The notes under the pieces were generated by a model. The model was not told the origin of the DNA, did no database searches, and was given only the letters and a program-made list of their open reading frames with translations. Shown here piece after piece: positions 53,714 through 63,700 of a stretch of 64,000 nucleotides of DNA. The position numbers and the translations under genes are program-made. The first letter of the stretch is position 1. The number at the start of each line of letters is the position of its first letter. The stretch is from a bacterium SCSIO 12827 (GTDB taxonomy: Bacteria > Pseudomonadota > Alphaproteobacteria > Rhodospirillales > Casp-alpha2), in assembly GCA_024397995.1 (NCBI GenBank), contig CP073746.1, positions 2,911,501 through 2,975,500 on the forward strand, written 5' to 3'.

Positions 53714-55531
53714 TCATTCGGCGGGAATCATGTCCCGCTTCTTTTCCTTGCCCGACTTGGGATCAGGCAGGCCGTCCGTATCCAGGGATGGATCGAGGCA
53801 AAGGATTTCCTCGAACTCGTTGACGGCGTCGATCTCCATGCCCATGGCGACGTTGGTGACGCGTTCCAGGATGAATTCCAGAACCACGGGCACCTGATGT
53901 TCCTTCATCAAGGCCTGGGCTTGGGCAAAGGCTTCCTTGAACTCGTTGGGGCTGCGCACGCGGATCGCCTTGCAGCCCAGGCCCTCGGCCACGGCAACAT
54001 GGTCGACACCGTAATCGCCCAGGTCCGGCGCGTTGACGTTTTCGAACGACAATTGGACGTTGTAGTCCATGTCGAACCCGCGCTGCGCCTGGCGGATCAA
54101 GCCCAGGTAGGAATTGTTCAGCACCACATGGATGTAGGGCAGGTTGAACTGGGCGCCGACGGCCAGTTCCTCGATCAGGAACTGGAAGTCGTAGTCGCCG
54201 GAAACCGCGACGATTTCCTTATCCGGGCAGGCCTTGCGGGCCCCCAGCGCGGCCGGCAGGGTCCAGCCCAAGGGCCCGGCCTGGCCGCAGTTGATCCAGT
54301 TGCGCGCCCCATAGACGTTGAGGAACTGCGCGGCGGCGATCTGGCTGAGGCCAATGGTGGTGACGTAGCAGACGTCGCGGCCGAAGGCCTCCTTCATTTC
54401 CTGGTAAACGCGCTGTGGCTTCAACGGCACCGCGTCGAAATGGGATTTACGCTGCATCACTTCCTTGCGGTGGGCGCATTCGTCGGCCCAGCCGGACCAG
54501 TCCGGCAGGCTGCCGTCTTCCTTCATCTCGCGCGCCGCCTGCACGAACAGGGCAAGCGCCGCCCCAGCATCGGACACGATGCCGTAGTCGGGTTCGAACA
54601 CGCGGCCGATCTGGGTCGGTTCGATATCCACATGCACGAAGGTGCGGCCCTTGGTGTAGACATCGACAGACCCCGTATGCCGATTGGCCCAGCGGTTGCC
54701 GATACCAAGCACGAAGTCGGACCGCAGGAAGGACTTGTTGCCGTAGCGATGCGCGGTCTGCAGCCCGACCATGCCGGCCATCAGGGGATGGTCATCGGCG
54801 ATCGCACCCCAGCCCATCAGGGTCGGGATCACCGGGATGCCGGTCAGTTCCGCGAATTCGACCAAAAGGTCCTGGGCGTCGGCGTTGATGATGCCGCCGC
54901 CGGCCACGATCATCGGGCGTTCGGCACCGGCCAGCATGGCCATGGCGCGGTCGATCTGGCGGCGCGAGGCCTTGGGCTTGAATGCCGGGAGCGGCTCATA
55001 CATGTCGGCGTCGAATTCGATTTCCGCCAGTTGCACGTCGATCGGCATGTCGATCAGCACCGGACCCGGGCGGGACGAGCGCATCAGATGAAACGCCTTC
55101 TGGAACACGCGGGGCACCAGGGCCGGTTCACGCACGGTGACCGCCCATTTGGTCACCGGCTTGGCGATGGATTCGATATCGACCGCCTGGAAATCTTCCT
55201 TGTACAGCTTGTCGCGGGGCGCCTGCCCGGTGATGCAGAGGATCGGGATGCTGTCCGCCTGGGCGGAATACAGGCCGGTGATCATGTCCGTGCCCGCCGG
55301 GCCCGAGGTGCCGATACAGACCCCGATATTACCGGCCTTGGCCCGGGTATAGCCCTCGGCCATATGGCTTGCCCCTTCGACGTGGCGGGCCAGCACGTGG
55401 TCGATGGAACCGCGCTTTTTCATCGCCGCGTAGAACGGATTGATGGCCGCCCCGGGGACGCCGAAAGCGGCGTGAACGCCCTCTTTCTCAAGAACCCGGA
55501 CCGCTGCTTCCGCTGCCGTCATGCGCGCCAT
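53714..55531 (-). CDS. gcl: glyoxylate carboligase (tartronate-semialdehyde synthase)
   Basis: Thiamine diphosphate enzyme joining two glyoxylates to tartronate semialdehyde and CO2. From ATG 55531 it has 605 residues. The position held by the catalytic glutamate in relatives is Val51 ([12 protein letters not shown]), the diagnostic change of Gcl. Other features: [11 protein letters not shown], the FAD-binding middle domain and the TPP motif (VSGDYDFQF). GGGAG lies 9 bases before ATG 55531; it touches the upstream ATG 55540 and so argues against it. First gene of the glyoxylate operon, under the IclR-type regulator upstream. Confidence 0.96.
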   Translation of the reverse strand: MARMTAAEAAVRVLEKEGVHAAFGVPGAAINPFYAAMKKRGSIDHVLARHVEGASHMAEGYTRAKAGNIGVCIGTSGPAGTDMITGLYSAQADSIPILCITGQAPRDKLYKEDFQAVDIESIAKPVTKWAVTVREPALVPRVFQKAFHLMRSSRPGPVLIDMPIDVQLAEIEFDADMYEPLPAFKPKASRRQIDRAMAMLAGAERPMIVAGGGIINADAQDLLVEFAELTGIPVIPTLMGWGAIADDHPLMAGMVGLQTAHRYGNKSFLRSDFVLGIGNRWANRHTGSVDVYTKGRTFVHVDIEPTQIGRVFEPDYGIVSDAGAALALFVQAAREMKEDGSLPDWSGWADECAHRKEVMQRKSHFDAVPLKPQRVYQEMKEAFGRDVCYVTTIGLSQIAAAQFLNVYGARNWINCGQAGPLGWTLPAALGARKACPDKEIVAVSGDYDFQFLIEELAVGAQFNLPYIHVVLNNSYLGLIRQAQRGFDMDYNVQLSFENVNAPDLGDYGVDHVAVAEGLGCKAIRVRSPNEFKEAFAQAQALMKEHQVPVVLEFILERVTNVAMGMEIDAVNEFEEILCLDPSLDTDGLPDPKSGKEKKRDMIPAE

Positions 55532-55599
55532 GGCTGTCATCTCCCTATCAAGAACTGGCGTTAAGGGTGACAGCCGGCCGGACGCGCGGCAACCATTTT

Positions 55600-55629
55600 G
55601 GAAATTATTCCGTATTTCGATAATTGGCA
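55600..55629. promoter_or_regulatory. candidate IclR operator upstream of gcl
   Basis: The stretch GAAATTATTCCGTAT (from 55601) continuing TTCGATAATTGGC lies in the A/T-rich gcl promoter region, about 70-100 bases before the start. A close copy occurs upstream of the iclR gene on the opposite strand. Further half-sites (TTGG-N7-CCAA at about 55671-55685) lie nearby. Confidence 0.5.
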
Positions 55630-55771
55630 ATTTTTACATTATTGATCAATTAGTTATATAATATGCAATTTTGGAAAAATACCAATTCCTAGGACCACGC
55701 AAACACCTGCCGCCGGGGCCTAGGCACCGCAGCGAAGTCTCATTAATGGATAGGTCGCCGAACGTGGCGGA

Positions 55772-56602
55772 TCAGGGTTCGCGGCTGCCGAGCTCGCTGG
55801 CGATGGCCTTGGCGGCGCGGGTCACGAGACTGGCCAGGCTGGCGATCTTCTCGTCGGAAATACGCGCCGAGGGGCCGGAAACGGAGATCGCGGCGATCGG
55901 CTCATCGTGCTCGTTGAACACGGCGGCGGCGATGCAGCGCAGGCCGATGGCATGCTCCTCGTCATCGAGGGCATATCCCTGGCGGCGGATCTGGCCGAGC
56001 GCGTCGCGGAAGCGCACGGGCGTGGCCAGGGTCTTGTCCGTGACCTTGGACAGGCCGTGGCGCTGCAGGATGCGGTTGACCTCTTCCTCGGACTGATTGG
56101 CGAGCAGCGCCTTGCCCACGCCGGAACAATGCATGGGCACGCGGGTGCCGGGGGCGCGGTAGGCGCGCATGGTCTCGCGGCTTTCGACCTGGGCCAGATA
56201 GATGACCTCGCCGTCGTCCTGAATTCCCAGCTTCACAGTCTCGCCCGTTTCTTCCATCAGCCGGCGCATGATCGGCCGCGCCATGACGACCAGATCACGC
56301 GACCGGATGAAGGCATTGCCGATCACGAAGGCCTCGACCCCGACATGCCACAACGCCGTCGCCTGATCGAAACGCACGATGCGGTCGTGCTGCATGGTGG
56401 TCAGCAGGCGGTGCGTGGTCGACGGCGGCAGGACGACGGTCAGCGCCACGTCGGTCAACGTCATACCGTCGTCGGACCGGGCCAGGGCCTTGAGAATGGA
56501 AATGGCGCGGGCGAGGGACTGAACCTGTCCCCCGGTATCCTCGCGCGACCGTGTGCGGGTGCGGCCCCGGGTCCGCGGACGGGGCGTTGCGGTATCGGCC
56601 AT
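55772..56602 (-). CDS. IclR family regulator of the glyoxylate genes
   Basis: Transcription regulator of 276 residues: a basic N-terminal tail (Arg/Thr-rich, residues 5-25), the winged helix-turn-helix (SLARAISILKALARSDDGMTLTDVA, then PPSTTHRLLTTM) and the IclR effector domain (MHCSGVGKALLAN; LGLRCIAAAVFNEHDEPIAAISVSGPSARI). ATG 56602 has AGGGAAG upstream. Its place directly before gcl suggests it senses glyoxylate or a related acid, as AllR does. It probably regulates itself through the shared element upstream. Confidence 0.92.
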   Translation of the reverse strand: MADTATPRPRTRGRTRTRSREDTGGQVQSLARAISILKALARSDDGMTLTDVALTVVLPPSTTHRLLTTMQHDRIVRFDQATALWHVGVEAFVIGNAFIRSRDLVVMARPIMRRLMEETGETVKLGIQDDGEVIYLAQVESRETMRAYRAPGTRVPMHCSGVGKALLANQSEEEVNRILQRHGLSKVTDKTLATPVRFRDALGQIRRQGYALDDEEHAIGLRCIAAAVFNEHDEPIAAISVSGPSARISDEKIASLASLVTRAAKAIASELGSREP

Positions 56603-56661
56603 GTTTTCTTCCCTGCGTTTTTTGGTTCGTGACACCCCGCAGCGCGTCACGCGCAACGGTA

Positions 56662-56690
56662 CGCAATTTCACGATACGGAATGATTTTCA
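56662..56690. promoter_or_regulatory. candidate IclR operator upstream of iclR
   Basis: On the minus strand the stretch GAAAATCATTCCGTATCGTG followed by AAATTGCG matches the element upstream of gcl (shared core ATTCCGTAT with similar flanks). It is 60 bases before the iclR start, a natural place for autoregulation. Confidence 0.5.
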
Positions 56691-56717
56691 AAAAGGTCGT
56701 GCGCCAGGGCCGAAAAG

Positions 56718-57548
56718 TCAAGGCCGAATGCAGACGAACTCCACCGGGATCGCGCGGCCCTGCGCCACATTGCGGGCTGAATTGCGCATGCGTTCCATGG
56801 CGTTCTCGCGCAGGATCACCAACGGGTTGAGGATCGGCGCCCCCTGCTCCTTGGCCCGCGTGCGGGCCGCCTGGTTGTAGGCCATCGCCTGATCCGTGGA
56901 ATCGTGAATCGCCTCGACCCGGAATCCCGCATCCTCCAAAATCGCCGCCGTTTCCTCGGGCGTCGTCAGATGGCTGATCTCGTCCGTCATGGCCCAGGGC
57001 ACGGGGTAGAGCACGTCGCCGCCGGGCCCTTGCGCGACCTCGCCGGCGACGAAGCGGGCCCCGGGCTTCAGAACGCGCGCGGCCTCGGCGAAGAAGCGCG
57101 CCTTGTCAGGCACACTCATGGATACGTTCTGGGTATAGCCGGCATCGAAGGCGGCGTCCGCGAACGGCAGGTTGAGCGCGTCGCCGACCTGGAAGTCGGC
57201 CTTGTCGGACAGCCCGGTCATCGTCGCAAGTTCCGCCGCGACGGCAATGAATTCCGGGGTCAGGTCGATGCCGCTGACCCGAACGCCCGCCGTAGCGGCA
57301 AGATAGCGCGCCGGCCCGCCCACGCCGCAGCCGATATCGATGACGTGCTGGCCTGGCTGGGGACGCAGGCGCTCGATCATTTCATCCGTCGCCTCGCGCC
57401 CGCGCCCGTGCAGATGGTCCATCGGCGCGAGATCCTGGGCGGTCAGACCGTCCAGGGCGATCCCCGCCTCGGCCAGCTTGGCCAGGATCGCATCCATCAG
57501 GGTTCCGTGGGTGTAATGGGCGGCGACTTTGTCGGTGGTCATGGGCAT
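56718..57548 (-). CDS. class I SAM-dependent methyltransferase
   Basis: Methyltransferase of 276 residues. SAM motif I is VIDIGCGVGGPARYLA (about residues 89-104), followed by GIDLTPEF and DALNLPFADAAFDAGYTQNVSM. The sequence resembles the UbiE/sarcosine-dimethylglycine methyltransferase group. The start could be residue 1 or 3 (both Met). The substrate is unknown. It lies 12 bases of A-rich sequence after the terminator of rpmJ and is transcribed separately from it. Confidence 0.85.
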   Translation of the reverse strand: MPMTTDKVAAHYTHGTLMDAILAKLAEAGIALDGLTAQDLAPMDHLHGRGREATDEMIERLRPQPGQHVIDIGCGVGGPARYLAATAGVRVSGIDLTPEFIAVAAELATMTGLSDKADFQVGDALNLPFADAAFDAGYTQNVSMSVPDKARFFAEAARVLKPGARFVAGEVAQGPGGDVLYPVPWAMTDEISHLTTPEETAAILEDAGFRVEAIHDSTDQAMAYNQAARTRAKEQGAPILNPLVILRENAMERMRNSARNVAQGRAIPVEFVCIRP

Positions 57549-57578
57549 TTTTCAGTCTTAGCTAATAAAAAGCGCAAC

Positions 57579-57614
57579 AAAAAACCGCGCCCCTGATTGC
57601 TCAGGTAAGCGCGG
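57579..57614 (-). terminator. intrinsic terminator after rpmJ
   Basis: On the minus strand CCGCGC (57614) pairs with GCGCGG (57585) outside an inner CCTGA/TCAGG helix with a GCAA loop, followed by six T residues (57584-57579). Textbook terminator. A second hairpin, GAGCGCC/GGTGCTC, lies closer to the rpmJ stop (about 57631-57649). Confidence 0.88.
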
Positions 57615-57660
57615 CTGGATAGGATTCCAAGAGCACCTTTGGGGCGCTCCCTTACCCGCC

Positions 57661-57786
57661 TTATCCTTGGCGGGCTTTGAAACGCGGATTCTTTTTATTG
57701 ATAACGAAAACGCGGCCCTTGCGGCGTACGACGCGGCAATTCTTATCGCGCGTCTTCGCGGACTTCAGGGAATTCAAAACTTTCAT
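57661..57786 (-). CDS. rpmJ: ribosomal protein bL36
   Basis: Large-subunit protein of 41 residues from ATG 57786: begins [14 protein letters not shown] and ends [11 protein letters not shown], the alphaproteobacterial form. The usual zinc-binding cysteine set is reduced to a single Cys (KNCRVV), as in the C- type. A longer frame from 57891 adds unrelated residues. It stands alone with its own promoter and terminator. Confidence 0.96.
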   Translation of the reverse strand: MKVLNSLKSAKTRDKNCRVVRRKGRVFVINKKNPRFKARQG

Positions 57787-57856
57787 CGGTCTCAAGCTCC
57801 GTATGCGGGCCACTCGAAAGGGCGGAATTCGGGTCCGGTCAGGCCGGAAGCGGCGG

Positions 57857-57885
57857 AAACTACCCAAACCACCCAGCCCTGTCAA
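57857..57885 (-). promoter_or_regulatory. promoter of rpmJ
   Basis: TTGACA (57885-57880), exactly 17 bases, TAGTTT (57862-57857) on the minus strand. Predicted transcription start about 65 bases before the rpmJ ATG, with GGAG ten bases before it. Confidence 0.75.
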
Positions 57886-57952
57886 CCGCAACCGGACCGC
57901 TTTCCCGCCAGGCGCGCTTTATCCCCCCGGATGAAGCCTGTATAGATGGGCG

Positions 57953-57962
57953 TTGTATACAA
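57953..57962. promoter_or_regulatory. TTGTATACAA palindrome upstream of the transporter/aminotransferase pair
   Basis: Perfect 10-base palindrome that fits the TNGT-N2-ACNA type of operator used by FadR-subfamily GntR regulators. It overlaps a possible -10 (TACAAT) about 85 bases before the EamA start. No GntR gene is in the window. Confidence 0.4.
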
Positions 57963-58045
57963 TAATCCGCCGCCGACTCGCCGTTTCACGGCCCTTATCG
58001 CCCCGCCAGCAGCGGATAGCCGGCCCCAGACCGAAAGCCCGCCTA

Positions 58046-59002
58046 ATGACCGTAGCCCCGGATTCCCCCGTCCCCGCCAAGGGACGCACTGACGCCGTCC
58101 GGGGAATTCTGTGGATGGTTCTGGCCAGCTTGTGCTTCGCCGGTATGCATGCGGTCATCAAAAAAGTCGCGGCGACCGGCATCCATCCCTTCGAAACGGC
58201 TTTTTTCCGCCTGCTGTTCGGAATGCTGCCGATCATCCCGTTCTTCATTAAGGACGGGTTGATGCCGTTGAAGACCAAGCGCCTGGGCCTCTTGACCCTG
58301 CGCGGCGTGCTCAATTCGGCGGCCATGTTGTGTTATTTCTTCGCGCTGTCCATCGCCCCCCTGGCCCAGGTCACGGCGCTTGGATTCTCGGCGCCCATTT
58401 TCGCCTCGGTCCTGGCGGTTCTGTTCCTGGGCGAGGTCGTGCGCCTGCGCCGCTGGACGGCGATCTTCCTGGGTTTTGCGGGGACGCTGGTGATTCTCCG
58501 CCCCGGGTTCATCCCGCTTGATCTGGGGCCGATGCTGGTCGTCATCTCGTCGTTTATCTGGGGCGGATGCATGATCATCATCAAGCGCCTGAGTGCCACC
58601 GAATCCAGCGCCACCATCACCGTCTACATGTCCCTGGTCATGATGCCGATCATTCTGGTGCCCGCGTCCTTCGTGTGGTCCTGGCCGGGGCCGGAGCAAT
58701 GGGCGCTGCTGATCGGCCTGGGAATCCTGGGTGGCGGGGCACAGTTGTCCATGGCCCAGGCCCTGAAGATGGCCGACACCCATGTCGTCGGGCCGGTTGA
58801 TTTCGTGCGCCTGATCTGGGTCACCGCACTGGGTTACGTCTTCTTCAATGAACTGCCCGACATGTTCGTGTGGATCGGCGGCGCCATGATTTTAGGATCG
58901 ACCGCCTATATCGCCTATCGTGAACACCGGCTGGGCCGTCAGGGCGTCGTCCCCGGACCGCCGGGTGTGCGCACAACCATCCCCCGGGAATCCGGAGACT
59001 AA
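58046..59002 (+). CDS. EamA/DMT family transporter
   Basis: Drug/metabolite transporter, 318 residues with ten membrane spans in two EamA halves (FAGMHAVIKKVAATGIHPFETAFFR in the first, SFIWGGCMIIIKRLSATESS in the second). Such proteins usually export small metabolites such as amino acids. I use ATG 58046; an upstream frame from 57953 overlaps the palindrome. It is followed four bases later by a class V aminotransferase, whose ribosome site lies inside its end. Confidence 0.9.
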   Translation: MTVAPDSPVPAKGRTDAVRGILWMVLASLCFAGMHAVIKKVAATGIHPFETAFFRLLFGMLPIIPFFIKDGLMPLKTKRLGLLTLRGVLNSAAMLCYFFALSIAPLAQVTALGFSAPIFASVLAVLFLGEVVRLRRWTAIFLGFAGTLVILRPGFIPLDLGPMLVVISSFIWGGCMIIIKRLSATESSATITVYMSLVMMPIILVPASFVWSWPGPEQWALLIGLGILGGGAQLSMAQALKMADTHVVGPVDFVRLIWVTALGYVFFNELPDMFVWIGGAMILGSTAYIAYREHRLGRQGVVPGPPGVRTTIPRESGD

Positions 59003-59006
59003 AACC

Positions 59007-60158
59007 ATGAGCAAAACAATGCTGACGGGCCAACGGCCCCTGTTCGACATTCCGCCCGGCGTCGCCTGGTTCAACTGCGCGTCACGCACGCCGTTGTTGA
59101 AGGCCACCCAGGCGGCGGGGCATGCCGGGATCGCCTCCCGGGTGCAGCCCTGGACCATGGATTCCACGGCCCTTCACGATCAGGCGGAACATATCCGCGC
59201 CCTGGTCGCCGGGCTGATCGGCGCCCGCGCCGACGACATCGCGATCCAGCCTTCGGCCAGCTACGGCCTGGCCACGGCGGCCGCGAACCTTTCCGTCGCG
59301 CACGGGCAGACAATCGTGGTGCTGGAGGACCAGTTCCCGTCCAACGTCTTCGTATGGATGCAAAAGGCTAAGGCCACGGGGGCCCGCGTGGTCACCGTGC
59401 CCAGACCGGACGACGCCGATTGGACGGCGGCCGTGCTCGACCATCTGGACGGCGACACGGCGATCGCAGCATTGCCGCCTTGCCATTGGATCGATGGCAC
59501 GCGGATCGACCTGGAGGCCGTGGGCGGGCGCTGCCGCGACCTCGGCGCAGCCCTGGTCATCGACGCCACGCAATGGATTGGTGCGGCCCCCTTCGACATC
59601 GCCCGCGTGCGCCCCGACTTCCTGGTCGTGGCCGCCTATAAATGGTTGTTCTGCCCACACGGCATGTCGTTTCTCTACGCCGCCGCCGCGCACCAGCAGG
59701 GAGCACCGCTGGAACATCACGACTACAACCATCCGGCCACGGGAGCCAGCATCGAAGGGGCGCTGGTCTACGATCCGGACATGTCCCCAGGTGCACGCCG
59801 CTACGACGTGGGGCAGACCTACAATCCGGTCATGCTCCCCATGGCGGAGGCTGCCTTGGCGCAGGTCGCTGGCTGGACGCCCGAAGCGGTCCAATTCACC
59901 CTGACGCCGATCGCGGAGACCATCATCGCCGCCGCGCAGGACATGGGTTATTCAACCTCGCCCTTGGGCCGAGGCGTCGCCCATATCACGTCGTTGGGCA
60001 AGGACAGTCCGCCGCCGGACGGCATGATCGCGGCGCTGGCGGACAGGGGCGTGCATGCCTCCCTGCGCGGCGGGCGCCTGCGCTTGGCCCCGCATGTTCA
60101 TGTCACGGAAGAAGACGTGGAGTGCCTGATCGCGGCGCTGCGGGATACCTGGCCCTAG
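59007..60158 (+). CDS. class V aminotransferase (kynureninase/cysteine desulfurase-like)
   Basis: PLP enzyme of fold type I, 383 residues. Pyridine-binding Asp186 (ALVIDATQW) and Schiff-base Lys212 (AAYKWLFCPHG) are in the right order, with the phosphate-site PSASYGLATA near residue 82. Similar proteins are annotated as aminotransferase class V or kynureninase-like; true activity is unknown. GGAG lies nine bases upstream of ATG 59007, within the transporter end, so the two are coupled. Confidence 0.87.
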   Translation: MSKTMLTGQRPLFDIPPGVAWFNCASRTPLLKATQAAGHAGIASRVQPWTMDSTALHDQAEHIRALVAGLIGARADDIAIQPSASYGLATAAANLSVAHGQTIVVLEDQFPSNVFVWMQKAKATGARVVTVPRPDDADWTAAVLDHLDGDTAIAALPPCHWIDGTRIDLEAVGGRCRDLGAALVIDATQWIGAAPFDIARVRPDFLVVAAYKWLFCPHGMSFLYAAAAHQQGAPLEHHDYNHPATGASIEGALVYDPDMSPGARRYDVGQTYNPVMLPMAEAALAQVAGWTPEAVQFTLTPIAETIIAAAQDMGYSTSPLGRGVAHITSLGKDSPPPDGMIAALADRGVHASLRGGRLRLAPHVHVTEEDVECLIAALRDTWP

Positions 60159-60526
60159 GCGCTGCCCGCCAACGCTTTATTAACGCTGTCGATCAGGCGG
60201 TCCATTTCGATCGGCTTCGTTTCATAGGCCGCCGCACCGGCGGTGAAGGCTTCGTCGTGGTCCGCCGAGGTGTCATGCGCGGAAAGCGCGATCACGGGAA
60301 TATCCTTGATCCCATCAATTTTTTTCAACTCCCGGATAACCTCGAAACCGGTCATTTTCGGCATGCTCATGTCGCACAGGATAAGATCAGGCGGCAGGGC
60401 GCTGGCCGCAGCCAACCCGGCTTCGCCATCGACGGCGATGCGCACATCATGCCCCTCGCCTGACAGAACGAGTTCGAGAAAGTTCTGAAAAAACTCGTCA
60501 TCTTCAATGACAAGAATTGCGGCCAT
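60155..60526 (-). CDS. single-domain response regulator (CheY-like)
   Basis: Receiver only, 123 residues: acidic pocket E8/D9/D10, phospho-acceptor D52 (LILCDMSMP), S82 and K104 (ETKP). No output domain. ATG 60526 has GGAG six bases upstream; the longer frame is rejected. Its stop overlaps that of the convergent aminotransferase gene. It is divergent from the large PAS receptor and is a natural candidate partner. Confidence 0.92.
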   Translation of the reverse strand: MAAILVIEDDEFFQNFLELVLSGEGHDVRIAVDGEAGLAAASALPPDLILCDMSMPKMTGFEVIRELKKIDGIKDIPVIALSAHDTSADHDEAFTAGAAAYETKPIEMDRLIDSVNKALAGSA

Positions 60527-60753
60527 AGAATTCTCCTCTCTCCTGTCTCGCGGCTTCGGCGGCAGGCGTTCCCAAGCGAACTTCGAGACTAGCCGCATTC
60601 ATATCATCCGTCCATGACGCCCACCCCGGCCGCCATACCTGAGACCAAGCCCACTGATCTATCGAATATTTGGTAAAATTCTGCTTTTATCTTGGGGCTT
60701 GGAACCCGTCATGTCATCGGGCAGAGGAAAAAACTCAAGGGACGGGACGCAAC

Positions 60754-63700
60754 GTGCCCCAGCAACGCATCCGAACCATCAAGGCAGTACAGCGCAATGT
60801 GCTGCGCTATTCCGTGGCCGGGGCGGTACTGATCGCGGCACTGACCGCTGTGTTCATCATGGTGCCCATGCAAGGTCAATTGCGTGATGCTTCCATCACG
60901 CATCTGGGCCGAACAATAGAGTCCAAAGCCAGCGCCATTACCCAGATTATCGAAAATGCGAAAGGCGTCGCAGCCCTGTTTTCCAGTCGCCCGCGCGCGC
61001 TAGATCTTCTGGAAGATCTGGCCGAGGGCACCATCGATCTCCGTCAATTCAAGGCCGCGTCGGAGCCGGTTTTCATGTCGGCGATGCATTCCACCGATGA
61101 AATCGTTGGAATCACCCGCGTCAACCTGGATGGTGACATTGTCTACGCCATCGGCGCCGAGCTACCGCGCCCGACCTGGCCCAACGGTTGGGAACGCAGC
61201 CTTGATCCCATTGCCGCAGGAATGGTGCCACTGAATAGCGGACACTACCTGGTCGTCAGCTCGCCGGTCATCGCCCAGGACGGGCGGCAACTGGGCACGG
61301 ATATCATCACATTTTCCACGATGCGGCTGCTGCGTCTGTTCTCCGAACACGCCGGGATCGGCCGGACAGGGCAGGCGTTTCTGGTGTTTGGTCCCGCCGA
61401 CGCGCGCAAAATTCTATCGATGACCGGCGGCGAAACCCTGGTCAACGCAAACACTGTGGCGCCGCCGGAAATATTCAAGTCGATCTTGAACGTCAAAAAA
61501 CTGCTGAAGGCCAGCTTCGTCCACGACACGCAGCATACCTACGCGCACCTACCCGTGTGGCAGGATTGGATATTGATCCTGCGTCAGGACGCCAACGAAA
61601 TATTCGGCGAACTGAACAAAAATCTCATCTTTGCGGGGCTTGGTGTTCTCGGCCTTGTCATCATGGGCATGAGCGGTCTGTTCCTCCTGCTCCGTCCCTT
61701 GACCGATCGCGTGGAACAGATGACCGGCGCCATGGAAACCCAGTTTCATTTGGCATTGAACAACATCCCCAACGGCCTTTGCATGTTTGACGACAATCTT
61801 CGAATTGTCGCTTTCAACCGCGAGTTCCAGGATTGTTACGACTTCGATGAGGGTTTCCTGAAACCGGGCATCACGCGCAGCGAATCCTTCTGGCATCTAT
61901 ACAACAAAGGTGCGCTTGGGAAGATCGACAACCCGGAAGAAACGATCAAAGCCCGCGAGGCACAGTTGCGTCAGGGCCGCAATGCCGTGGAACAACACCT
62001 GTCAGACGGCCGGATCATCGACGTGCGCTTCGGCGACTGGACCGATGGGTACATCGTCGCCGTGTACACGGACATTACCGAACGCAAACGGGCTGAAGAA
62101 ACCCAGGCCAACCGCCGCGCCGAACTCCAGGCCGTGATCGATGCCGTGCCGGCCTTGATCAACGTGAAGGACACCCAGGGCCGTTACGTGATGTCCAACC
62201 GTTATCACCAGGAATACCTGGGCCTTAACGAACAGGACGTCCAAGGCAAAACATCGGAATTAGTGAGCGTCGAGCACGCGGCCGCAATGTCGAAGCTGGA
62301 CCGGGAGGTGGTCGAAACCGGAAATCCGATCCCGTTCTTCGACTTCGAATTGAAGATGAAGGACGACACCGTTCGACAGGCGATCTGCACCAAGGTTCCA
62401 CTCAAGGACACCGATGGGCGTGTCGGCGGCGTCATCACCACGACGATCGACATTTCGGAACGCCGCCAAGCGGAAGCACGCTTGGCTGAAAGCGAAGCAC
62501 GGTTCCGACAAATTCTCGATGAAAGCCCCATCGCCATCACCATCGTCGACCAGGATACGGGCGAACGGCTGTTCGGCAATCCACGATTGGCGGCGATGCT
62601 CGGCGCTGACAGCCTGGATAATGTTCTGCAGATCGACATTGATCGGTCCTTCGTCGATCCGACAAAACTTCAAGAAGCGCGTGATATCTTCGACCGGGAA
62701 GGCCGCCTCGACAATTTCGAGGTCGAACGTTTCCACCTGGACCACAAGACCAAATGGTGGTCCCTGGTGACCTGGCGGCAGATCAATTTCGAAGGGCGCC
62801 GCGCGCGGATCGCCTGGACCCTGGACATTACCAAACGCAAGACGGCGGAGCAGCAGATCGACCTGCAATCGGCGATCCTGCGAATGACGTTGGACAGCAT
62901 GCCGAGCGGGCTCTGCGTGTTCGACGAAAACATGCAATACGTCACCTTCAACCGTCAGTTCTCGGAAGTCTGGGGCCTGGACCCGGATCAAGTGCAGATC
63001 GGCACCAGCGCCTGGGAAACGGCGCACATCCTTGCCGAGCGCGGTGACTTCGGCGACGCGCACCGCAACCGGTCCGTGGTCGAACGGGTCAGCGCCGTTC
63101 GCGAAGGCAACCTCAGCAGTGAAGTTCCCTTGGCCGACGGGCGCGTCGTCTACGCCCGTTACGGCGAGTGGTATAACGGTTATCTGGTCGGCGTGTTCGA
63201 CGACGTGACCGAGCAGAAGACCGCCCAGATGGTTCTCGAGGAAACACAGGCGCGCCTGACCGCGATCACCGAGAACGTTCCCATCATGCTGGCGCTCAAG
63301 GGGCTGGATGGCCGCTTCCTCAGCGCCAATTCGATCTTTGCCGAATGGCACGGCACGACCGTTGACGATCTGATCGGAAAGAGCGTCCATGACCTCGTAC
63401 CCAGGGACCGCGCGGGCGAAATCGCCAAGCTTGAACGCGAGGTGATCGCAAGTGGCGAAATCGTCATCCTTGAAGCCGAGTCCGCGCTGCACAAGACGCC
63501 AAACGGTCAGCCCACGATTTACCGCCTGACGAAATTCCCCGTGCGTGACCGCGAGGGCACCATCACGGGACTCGGCACGGCCATGATCGACATCACTGAG
63601 CAAAAGGAGGCTGAGCGCGAACTGGCCCACCAGAAGGCGATCCTGGAAACCACCCTGGAATCCATGGACCAGGGCATCACCATGTTCGACGAAAAGCTGG

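Noticed and set aside
52916-55564. 882-residue open frame on the plus strand
   Set aside because: Antisense to hyi and gcl, which are both secure. The composition (His/Gly/Asp/Ala-rich) is that of a mirror frame.
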